Below, piece after piece: positions 1-11,205 of a stretch of 64,000 nucleotides of DNA (positions within the stretch are counted from its first letter, which is position 1; every line of letters begins with the position of its first letter). The translations under genes were made by a program, and so were the position numbers. The notes beneath the pieces are model-generated. The model did not search any database. It worked only from the letters and a program-made list of their open reading frames with translations, and was not told where the DNA came from. This stretch comes from Effrenium voratum (Eukaryota > Sar > Dinophyceae > Suessiales > Symbiodiniaceae): positions 157,501-221,500 of the forward strand of contig CAUJNA010003795.1 in the NCBI GenBank assembly GCA_963377175.1. Direction: 5' to 3'.

Positions 1-558
1 GCTGACGAACGGACAACCGGGTTGAAGGACTTGGCCTCGGACTTTGAATTTCAGACCGTTGGGTTCTGGGGAGAGCTGTGTGTCGTTCGGCGTTTCAACC
101 GTTTGGCTTCGGGCATGGCTCTCAATATTCAGTGGCACTGAAAATGACCGCCAAAAAAAGGTGGGACCTTTTTGCTTAAAGATGGTCTTCCCAAAAGGTA
201 AGTCCAGGACCTCAGGGAGTGAGATAATGGACCAACTTAGGGAGCCGAATGGTGAAAAGGTGCCAGGGCTATCTTCCGGAAAGAGGCCGGGCCCCCAAGT
301 GGATACGCCCAGGTCTCCAACCACCTCCTTTGCGCCAGATCCAAGTCTTTCCTTCTTGAGGGCAGAACCCGAACCACCCCAGGATTCCGAAGCTTGCCGT
401 GGAAAGAACCTTTTACTGGTTGAACAGGAAAACAAAGGAAGGGGGGTAGCCCCAGGACTAGGCATTCCATTGGTGCCCATTTTCCTAGCAAGGTCAATGG
501 AATGGGGGGGACCCCAAAACAACTTCACCCTTGGCCAGAAAGCGCCAGTCCCGGAATA
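1..558 (-). CDS. Stop-free frame running off the left window edge
   Basis: This minus-strand frame is open for 186 codons from just after a TAG (559-561) to the window edge. It includes in-frame Met codons (MGTNGMPSPG). Composition is not clearly coding, and the plus strand of the same stretch is also open for 172 codons, so chance is likely. It could hold 3' exons of the unknown gene. Confidence 0.12.
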
Positions 559-848
559 CTAAACAGGCAAGCCCTGAATCTGGCAACGAGACCAGCACCA
601 AGAGGCTCAATTGTTTTCCTAGGGGCAAGCCTTGACTACCAATGGGTGGGTCTTTTAGGGGTTTCCTGCTGGTGTCCCTCTAAACCAACTCCCAAAAAGG
701 ACCGAAGAGACCACACTGTTGGGCCAGCACTCCAAGGTCCAAGCAGGCAGATTCTGTTGGAGGTCTGCCCAAATTGTTGACCCAAAATCGACCCAAACAA
801 GGTACAAGCCAGGCTTGGAGGTCTGACCAAAGACCAACCAACCGACCC

Positions 849-966
849 TAGGTACTCCAGTAGAGAGGTTAGAATCAGGGTACCCGATTTTTTTCTGTAC
901 TCTACTTTAGTAGGGGACCCGAATCTCCCAACCAAAAAGACAACGGTTTTCCGGGCACTGGGCCCA
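849..966 (+). mobile_element. Family A inverted-repeat element
   Basis: Family A is about 90-125 bp. It starts near TAGGTCCTCCAGTAGAGAGG, has an interior TTAGAATAAGGGTACC, a T-rich stretch and TTTTAGTAGGGGAACCC, and ends near GGGGACCTAG, so TAGGTCC is mirrored at the ends. No coding capacity. This copy is diverged at its right end. Confidence 0.7.
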
Positions 967-1014
967 GAAAGTGGTGACCCACCCGGCCAGGCTCGGCCGC
1001 TCGGCTCGGCTTGC

Positions 1015-3122
1015 CTTATCCTCCTTGGCCTTCGCGGGCTTGGCCACCTGACGCCACATGGTCTGGGCTGCCCGTTTTCGGACCTGCTAAAAGCTCTTAA
1101 CTGTTAAGTGGGTCAAATGGAAACCCCCACTAAACACTGAAAGTCTAAAAAGCTAAGGAACCGGATGGCTGGGAGCCGGCTAGTGATACAGAAGGCTATC
1201 TAGCAAGTCAAGAAAGAAAAGCTACGGAAGAAAGGCTATCAACTTCAAGTGAAAGCACGAGGAAACCGATGGGCTAGCAAGTAGAATGCAATTACATCTT
1301 GATCAGCCAACGTGAAAAGCAGCCAGAAAGGAGCGGTAGAGCAAAAGGACTGCATTGATTGTAAACAATTAAATGTACAGCAATAGAAAAACACGTGGGA
1401 ACGCAAAGGCAGTAGTAAAAAATAAGACAAGCAAACAACGTGGACTGAGCACAAGGAACCCAATGCAGGTGCTCGTTGAATGGCAGTTCTCGTAAGGAGT
1501 GTGTGTATTTTTGCGAGGTAATCACCACCCTGTGTATTATCCAAATTTGAAAACAACCTAGACCCGAGATTACATAAAGGCCGGATCATTTTATAACTTT
1601 TGCTGAAGCCTCGGAGCACTGGGAAGGCTCCTTTAGATCTTGTCCATTCTCATGTGGGACTCGGTTGTGCACCAACAAACCCTGACCCATTTCCACGTAC
1701 CGGAAGGGAAAGCTGTGAAGCAACCCTGACCCCAAACCTGGTTCCCAACAATTATTGGTTTCCTTTTTCCTTGAACTTCGAACCCACAGCTGGGGGGGGG
1801 ACTGTTTGGAGAACACCCCCTATGAAACAAAGAAGTGGAACATTTCTTGCAAATTGGCAAACAAGCGGGTGGTGGCAGCTGCTGACTTGAGTCACAACCA
1901 ACACCCGGCGCTAGAAGAGTCTACTGCAAATAGCCAAACAGGCGGAAGTCCTGCTTGCAAATATTTATGGCAAGGGCCGAGTCCAACACAAGACTTCATC
2001 TATCCAGGTTTGACCGTCTCACTGGTCTGACTGTGTGTTTCGTTTTAAGTGTCCCGTTCCGGGGTGGTGTAAAAGTGAAAGGCTTATGTTATTGCGATTT
2101 TTTGTGTGTGTGGGGGGGACTCAAAATGAGAATTTGAACCCCAACAATCGCGGGAGTTCGTGTCGGTTCAAGCAGAAACAACAACTAGGTTGCTGTTTCC
2201 CCCTGAGAGACCAGCCATGAAGAGCCAGGTTAGGAGGTAGCTTCCCATTTACCCTCAAGACGCAGGGATTCAATCCGCAATCTACACCACCAATCAATCC
2301 AGGGGTACCTTCCTTATCCTTTCCAGGGATCCTTCTTTGAAGGAAACTATCAAAAACCCGGGGGAAACAATTTGCCGGTTGTGGAAAAGAACGATGGTTA
2401 AAAAGAATGGAAAAGGAATCAACCCCGAGAACTAAGGGTTACCTGAAAAGAACGGTGCCTCAAGAGAAGTGGTACTCAGCACCTGGAAGCTTCCGGCTCA
2501 CCTCGCCTCCTTCACGAGCTCACCCTCTGCCACCTGAGCGCCAGCGAGCGAGAACCAGTGCCACGCAACCCGAAAGAGGAAAAAAGAGCAAACGGGGGGC
2601 ATCCCAGTTGCAGGGGGAGCTCACTAAGCATAAAAGGAACACTTACCCACAAAACATACGTGCCGGCCACAAGGTCATGATCGTGTGGCCAGGTTTAGGG
2701 TTCTTAGGGTTTAGGTTTAAGGTTTTCAGGGTTTAGGTTTATGCTTTTTAGGGCTCCGGTTTTGGGTTGTTAGGGCTTAGGTTTAGGGTTGTTAGGGTTT
2801 AGGTTGAGGGTTTTTAGGGTTTAGGTTTAGGGTGTTTCAGGGGTTTTAGTGTTGTTTTAGGGTTTAGGTTTAAGGTTTTTAGGGTTTAGGTTTAGGGGTT
2901 TGAGGGTTTTTAATAGGGTTTCTAGGGTTTATGTTTGCTTGGAGCTGGCTGTCCGGGGCATCTGAGGCTGGCTTCTCTGGTTTAGATTTAGGGTTGTGTT
3001 GACGATAGCAGTATATAACCAGGTAAAGTCGCCGCGCTCCATAAAGGGGGTATGGAGCATGAAGTGGGGCTCGGGGGGCTCGGAAGTCCTTTTTTGCTGC
3101 CCCTGCCACGTTTTTTGGAGGT
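1015..3122 (-). CDS. Candidate exons I and J of the unknown gene
   Basis: I (3004-3122, 119 nt) reads LQKTWQGQQKRTSEPPEP, then HFMLHTPFMERGDFTWLY, then TAI, ending before GTCAAC. J (1015-1083, 69 nt) follows TTTTAGCAG and reads VRKRAAQTMWRQ, then VAKPAKAKEDK, before GCAAGCC. Exon H ends one base into a codon and I starts with two bases, while I ends and J starts on codon boundaries, so the phases agree. The 3' splice site of J abuts a truncated family-B element. Confidence 0.4.
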
Positions 3123-6100
3123 CTCGGGGACCCGCTTCCGGGCGGTCGCGGGCAACACATACGTTTTGGCCGAACACTTACAACACATAGTTGGAAAGCA
3201 TCATATTGATGCGTGATCGCATTTTTCCCCAACCAAAAGGAAACTCGAGGGTGGAATCGAATCTGGGTCAATTGCCGACCTCTTTAACATATGGGTCTCA
3301 AACTCCAGACAACATAATTTCCAACTTATTTAATGACATACAACCTCCACAACATACCTCACGCCCCGCTGGGCGTGAGGCCAAAGTGAAGCTCTCCGGG
3401 TTTGGGACCACCGGCGGCGCCAAGCCTCGGCCCGAGCCCAGCGCCCAAATGGGCGGCTCGTCTTCTTCAAGTTGGGCGGTAGGGACACGAGGTGGCGTGT
3501 CTTTGTTGTTAGTTCCCCAAAGTGGTGGGTTGATTTTGTTGGTTTCCCTTGAGAACCAAGGAGTACCCACTCTTTTCCCTTGAGCACCCAGCCAGCTTCC
3601 CTCCATCCCACTAACGTTGGGAGAAGAAACACAGGGCACCTCCAAGAGGCAAGTCATCTTCTGGGTACCCGCTATGTTTGTTGGAGGGAGGGTAGCTGGT
3701 TGTTCAAGGGAAATGAGTTGGTACTCCTTGGGTGGTTTTCAAGGGAAACCAAAAGGGTAAACCCTTTTTGGGGAAGGCTGAAAAAAAGACACGCCGAAAT
3801 CACCATGCGATTTGTTCCCCACAGTTTTTTGTTTTGGTGATTTTCCGTAATGGTCATCCCGTGTAAGGCACACTTGATCAACCCCCAGAGGGGAAAGATC
3901 TGGCAACCGGGGAGAGGAACGTTGCCTCAACTCCAAGCCAGGTGCAAATGATCCGTCAATATTCATCGTGCCCCAATGGATGGTGAGCCCTCATTTCTCG
4001 CCCGTGCCTTGACACAAAGGACAGCCAAAAGAGTCGCTCATTTTTCAGCCCTGGCCATGGATAAGCTGCGAATGCCGTATGATCTTGCTGCCAGTGGCAT
4101 GCAAATGTAGACATGAGCAGAACCTTTGGTGTCCTTTTGCCGTTTAGATTTGGTGCCCGGTCTAGGCATGAGGCCGTTTGATTGGACAGGACCTTTGAGC
4201 GCGGGAAAATGTTTTTTCTCTTAGTGTTGCCCAGTTATTTTCAGCCGACCAACAACAACGAACAGGTGGGAGGCGCCAGACTGACACCTGCTGAGTCCCG
4301 CTGCCAAACAAGTGCGCAAGTAGACGCAGATTTTCCGCAACACCCCTTTGGTTTCACAATGCGGCTCAAGGCCTTTTCTTTTGAGGAAAGAAGAGGGAGA
4401 GAGAAGGGAAAGCAAAAGGACCGTATAGAATATGAAACAAGCAGCCTGCAATGTAAGTGCCAAGCAAGTAGCGCCAGGAATGCCGGTTGGGCGCTTCTAC
4501 TTTTTTAGTTGTCCTCCAAAAGCCATCAGAATTTCCAGGCCCTCCCCCAACTCACCCCGCAAAATGCCCGAAACTCTTTCTATTCTCCCGCAATCTCTGG
4601 CAAATCCACCAGAAACCGCTTTGGTTCATTCCAAGCACTACATGGTTGACGTTGGAAGGGGTGCAAACATTCTCAAATTTTAGCAGTTAAGTGGTTGGAT
4701 TTCAACCACTAAACCACAATAAGCAAAAATGTGTCAAATGTCTCCCAACGACAACCAACCACTAGTTCTTCAATCGGAGTCAGCCAGAAGCCGCCTGATT
4801 GCAGCTTGCAACCAGTTGCGTCGGTATGCTTTTGCTCCAAGAACTCAAGCAACATGTAAACCTGATCTTCCATTTGCTTGAGCCACATGGCAAAATAAGG
4901 TATTTCCAGCAGTGAAATCGATTCCCTTTGAAACCAACAGGGGAAAAAACATACCCTCCCCCAGACTAACGTGGAAGCTCCCGAACGGACCCCTTTGGAA
5001 GACTTGGCTCCATTTACAGAGCTTCCACGTTAGTCTGAGGGAGTGTCATCTTAAGCAAACGGAAGTGATGTGTCGGCCCCCAAAACGTGATATAACAGGA
5101 GCTCCGGTAGGCTCAATTGAGGCTAAGTCGGGGCAGTTCGCTCTCGCTTTCAAGCCTTCTTGACAAAAAGGCCCTACGCAAAAAGTGGAAAATTGTGTTG
5201 ATTGGTGGGAACCATGTCAACATGTTGAACTTTTGCGTAACATGTTTAACTTTCAAAAAAAAACAAGATGCTTAACTGTCCCAAGATGTTGAACATGCTA
5301 AACATCCAGCCAACAAGCGGCCTGCAAACCCCGACACATGGCTCGTTATGTGCCTCAACATCCCCTCAAAGGTTCAGAGGCAGCCTTAAAAAGATGAAAC
5401 AATTCAGGACCTCCGTCAGGATCGATCCAACAACTGGAGGAACATCGGGGAAAAGGAAAGAGCCCCGGGCCTGAAGAACCCTCCTTGGAGGTCGTCCCTT
5501 GAATCATCTTCTCCGGACCCCCCGCTAGATTTCGATGAGCAAACATGGCCATTGGTTGGTCGCGCTTTTGTTTTTTAAAGGGAAACAACTCTCCAAAAAA
5601 GGAGGAAAGCCAAGCACTGCTGGAGTTCTGGGGGCAAGTGAGTCCCAGGTCCCGAAAATCTCTCATTACACCTTTCACGGCCCCAGAATTTGCCAAACTC
5701 GGCATGCGCCGGGCAGCGCTCCACTCGTGAGGGTGCAGGCACAGTGCCCTCGGGGGTGATTTCGTAGAGCACAAAGTAGGCATCCTGGCGGGTAAAATGC
5801 TGACCCTTTCCAGAGACTGGACACAAATCAGACACAAAGTCCAAACTTTGAGCAACTGAAATGGTCCAAGCCCCGAAACGTAAGTCCAGGAACTCTGTGA
5901 GAAGGCCGAACAAAGCCCACGCAAAACACCAATAACAACAAAAGTTCCAGAGTTGCCTTCTTCGCTTCGGCAGCCAAGCCTTATGTCTCAGGACTGCGCA
6001 AGTCTCTGGATTCCATGTTCCAAACATGTGCCGCGTACCGCTGCGAACGTCAAGATCTTCACTGGAGTTCGTCTTGCTGTCTATCTGAAGGCAAACCGAT

Positions 6101-9100
6101 AGTTATGGCAAACTTAGGTGTACGACAGGGGTACGACTCCGGAACCCTTGAGTCAAGCAAAAGATTCTCGCCTTCACAGGTTGCCGTGGCAACTGATAGG
6201 GGGTGCCTTCAAAGATACCCTCCCACAGGTGGTATGCTCCTGGGAGAAAGTAAAAATACATGGGTCTGCAACAAAACATACGCAGGTTTCGGGGCTACGA
6301 ACAACAGACTTGTCATGCATGCAGTCAGCACACGATAGTCCACCATGGTGGCCGATTTTGTCTCTCCCGAATCGAAGCCCAGAAATATTCATACACAATC
6401 TATTCAAACCCTAGGGCGGGGGGGAATGCGCACGACAGGGTGGCAGTTCAGCCCCCAATAGTGCATAAGTCCCAATAGCGCACAAGTTAAGGCTTGAATT
6501 CATGATCAGCAAGTGCCATTCACTTGACACCTTAAGCAACAAGCAAAAGACATGGCCTTTTTTTGGGTTGCCAGGCAAGGATGGTCCAATGCATGCTTCT
6601 CTTTTCGGCAATGCTTAGAAGGCCACAATGGGTCATTGACTCTTCCCAAACAACTCAAAATCCGGGGGTGGAGTCGCCGTGGCCGGCTCGGCCATCCAGT
6701 TCTCCGGCGGTTCTCCATGGCCCTTTTCCCCGGATGCTCACTGGATCTGCATGCGGAGCCGCCATAACTAGGCTGTCCTCAGATCCCCCGCTAAAAGTTT
6801 AACTTTTAGTGGGCTAAATGGAAACCCCCACTAAACACTAAAACGCTAAAAGGCTAAGGGGATGGCTGGGAGCCACCAAGAAGAATGGAATGGAACATGA
6901 CCCTCCAGAAGAGATCGGCGCAAAGGGCAGCCAAAAGCAACACAGGGCTGGTTTTTTAAACCTTGTCAGTGGGAACAAACATGCCACCGATAAAAATGAG
7001 CAGGTCTTCGCGGTCGGAAAAGAGTCAAGATAAGGTGAGCCAATCCTCCCCTGGTATGCAAACCCATGTGGCCTTGTACCCAAATGGCTTGCGCTGGCAA
7101 ATGGAACCAAGGACTAAAACCTGCAGTCCCCGGGTTAACGTTTGACCCATACCTATGCAAAGAAACAAACACCGGGCGGCTTCGGGCATCCCCTGCTTGA
7201 GACTGTCGCCTCCGAATATGCGGGCAGTGGTGAGAGCCGTTTGGGCCGGCCTCGCTGATCCTCTGGATGTCAACTGCGGGGTACGGCCTGGTTGCAGCAG
7301 TGGCAACTCAAGCCTGAAAGAACTCCCAGAGATGCTAAAAAGTGGCTGGAACCAAGGCTAAAAGGGCAACCAATCACTTCACATATCGGAAGCCGTCTTT
7401 GGGCAACCAACTTCCAGTTTCAAGGTGCTGTTCAGGCATGGGTCACATGCGCTGCGCGCTTGACCTGGAGCACCCCGTGGGCTTTGGTGGCCCTGGCATT
7501 TCGACCACACCTCACATGGACAAAAAGCTAGATGTCCTACACAACTTGACTAACATGCCGCTGGGCTCTGACGCAATTCCCACTTTCAGAGGTCCAAAAG
7601 AGACCGACTTTTGCCCACAAAGTGGGAGGTCTTCTGGCTGCGGGGGCCAAAAGCTATCAGGGGCCCCGCAAACAAATGAACCTTCGTTTCGGTTTGCTTG
7701 TGAAACCAACCAAGACGGGATCCTTGAGTTCTCCGGGGAGTCTTGTACTTGTCTTTAAACAACACCAAGGCAAGTCGCTCGAAACCACCATGGTCGTTTT
7801 GCCACTGTGTGGAACAGTACACTTCTGCGGCCAACCATTTGCTTGAACTCATGTCTAACTAGTCTTATGACCTCGAAATGCAAGCAGTTACTGGAGACTT
7901 TGCAAAACGATAAAACAAAAAGCTCAGGTGATATCCCCGGCAGCATGCGGTTCTCTTCTTAGTGCTCGCACATCGAAATGCAAGCAGCTGCTGGCAAGTG
8001 TGAAAAGATCTAAAGCAACAACATAATCGGACAGCGCAGCAAAACAAAAAAAGGAAAAAAACACGGTGCAGCAAGGCAAAAACAAAAAAAACAACAAACA
8101 AAAAAACAGAGACTGCAGTCGACTGCGCTGTGTGAAAGACCCCAACGGACAGTGACAGTCGATGGGCGCATCGGTTTGGATTTGTTCAGGGCCCTGGGAA
8201 GGCCAGCGGTCGGTTGAGCCCGGTCGGAGCTTGGGCTCCGTTTTCAGGGTGACCCCATGTAAAAAGAAGGAGAAAATACCAAGAACAAAAACACACGGTG
8301 AACAAGTATGTGGGTGGGGTGGGGGGTGTTTTTTGGTGATTTTTTCCAGGTTGGGGGGGGGTGGTCCAATTAATGCTGACCCCGCTGTAAATCAACCCCT
8401 GTTTAGTAAATCTGCGAGGGGTTTTGGCACCAGAGTGGTCTGATTCCCACTGAAGCCAAATCTAAAGACCCCCTTAGTAACAAACTGGGGTTGAGTCATA
8501 TGGCTGTGGCTAGAAAAACCGGTACCGAAATGGAACCCTGGCAAGTGGAAACATGGACCAAAACCTGCGTAACCCCTCCTGGTTCATTTTGAGCCACACC
8601 CATATGGGGGCAACATTACTCTCTACAAGAGAGTTAAAGGTTCCAATCCCCAATGGCCCAAGCCACCGAACAAAAGGCGATGTGGCGATGTGCCGATAAC
8701 TGGGAATGGAAGTCTGATTCAAAGTTGGCTCCATTTGCCATGTTGGTACATGTTTTTGAGCCACTCCTTCAGGTTTCAGGAATGCTGCGAATTCCTAAGC
8801 TTTCTCGGCTACTCTCACCGCAGGAAACCCATCGGGGTCCCATGTAACAGCTTGGGAACAAAAAGCGGCGTTGGTGGCAAGCAGTCGCAGTCGCAGCCAA
8901 AGGAGAGAAAGACCGCAAACTAGATGGGTGTGTCTCTTTGTTTGAGGCCCATTTTGGCTGTGGGTCAAAACCGCTATGGTACCATTCTGGTTGGTAGGTG
9001 CACCACCCATTTCAGAACCTATTTTAGTGGGGATTGAATCGGATGTTCACAGGGGGTACGATTTGGCTTTTGAAAAGCCCATGGCCGTTTTGGGCGTGGT

Positions 9101-11174
9101 TTCAAGGGAAGTCAAAAGGCAACGACTCCTTTTGGGGCTTCGAGAAGCCAGATGGCTTCGACGATTCGAGAAGCCAAGCGACGTGTCCCATGTGAATTCT
9201 GAGACCCCAGGCAGGGAGAAAGGCGCCTTGTTGTAGTCCTGAGACATGTCGAGCGCCCTCCTTTTGGAATGGCTTCCGTTGGAGCAACAAAAATGCACAT
9301 CAGGGGTAGCAAAACGACAAAACGCGCCCTTCGCCGGAAAAAGAGCCCCTTTGTGGGATAGGGACTTGACTTTCCCAGTCATGAATACGCCAGCCAGCCA
9401 AATTGAAAACTGTGAAAACTCAACAGGTACGAGCGTCTTGTTGTTTACGAAAAAAGGGAGAGAGACAACAGCTCATAGACCTGAACAAAGGAATCCCAAG
9501 GAACGTTTATCCTGGGGTCGGTTTCCAAAACCGCTTTGTGAGGTCTCCATCGTTTGCCGCTCATCCTACCCCGAGTGAACTTGCCCGATCAAAAAGACAA
9601 ACGCGTGGTTTCCAACGACGGTGCTTAGTTGGACATGTCAGAAATCCCTCTACATCTCAAAGTACTATCAAAGGCTGGCCAGTGGTTTGGGGTCATACCC
9701 CAGAACCCCAATTTTCTGCTGATTTTCCCGCCCTTAGGGTAGCTTTGTTCGCTGATCCCTTACAACTTTTTTTCTCCCCCTTTTGGAGGGCGCTTAAAAG
9801 TAACAAAACAACAAGGACAGCCATGAGCCCTATGTCACCTTGGTAGGTACTGTGTGTGTGTGCTTTGGAATATACCACGTGCGCATGAGTCTACTCCCTT
9901 GAAACGGTCAGAAGATGTGAGGCCCGAAGACTCACTTCCTGAGTGGAGCCAAAAGGCCCCAAAGGGGAAACCAAAAAGGTCCAAAGGTCGATTCGCTTTG
10001 GGCAAGTGAGATATAGGTGAACCTTGGTTAGGGACTCGAAACGGTGGACATTCAGGTTGGGATTCAGATTCACGTCCACCACTTTCAGGCAGCCACTTAT
10101 TCAATCCGCGTAGCCAGGTCAGACATAGGTGTGGATTTTGGTTACTCGAAATGGTGGACGTCATCTCTTCAATCCATATAGCCATATTTCAAGCAACCGG
10201 AGAGGAAACCCAAAGACCGGGCGCGCGGGCATACTTTGTGTAGTGCAGGTGCTTGTCGATGCGCTTTTCCCAGCCGGTGTTGTCGGCGTCTGCATGGACC
10301 TCAGACCGCTGTGCTTTTCACGGACTCGTGAGCACATTGCTTTAAGCAAGTACACCCAAAAATCCTGAACTGCACTTCCTGAGTGGATCCGCCCAAGAAA
10401 GTCCAAACTGAATATTTGTTATTTTTGGTAGGCTTTTTGTTGACTTCTTGTTTACCGCCAACATGGGCTTCAGAAAGGTGGCTCAAGTCCGAAACGGGAG
10501 GGAGTGAAGCCCACTCCTCTTCCCCAACCGCCAGCTTTGGGATCGCAGGGCTGCGGAGAGGTCCGTGAGGTGTGTGGCTCCGGGGAGCTTTTCAAGAGGA
10601 CGCTCTTCCCAAAGCCTCGTAGCTTCCGCGAGCCTGGACTTTTCCATTAGACCACGGTGCAAACGTATGATAAGCTCAGGTGATATCCCCAACAGCATGT
10701 GGTGGAATTCTGGTGGAACCCTTGTGGAACCTTACCTCAGGGCCGCCCCGCACCACCCCGGAGCCTATCTGGGCTGAGACCCCAAAGCTTTCAGCTGTTG
10801 GGAGAAAACAAAAAGGGGTCCACCACTTCTCTGGCTCCCAACTGCGCTTCGCAGTTTAATGATACACCCAGACGCTCCTGGCTTCGGCTTCTTTACTGGA
10901 AGACTCATGGGACCCTCCATTGGACACCCCAAAGCCGGCTTTGGGGTCTCAACACCGTGTGGCTCAAAATTAAACAGGGGCAGACCGCAGGTTTTGGTTT
11001 CCATGTTTCCACTTACCAGGGTCCATTTTGGAATTCCGGCTTTTTGCCCCACAGCCACCTGGCTGTTTGAGGGCCCAACATCCATCGAATTGGAGCGTCC
11101 CGGCATGAGAATTCTCATCAAAACCTCTGAATGCACAGCGTTCAAAGAGCTTGGCTGGAAAAAAGGGACCCCAG

Positions 11175-11205
<31 letters not shown>

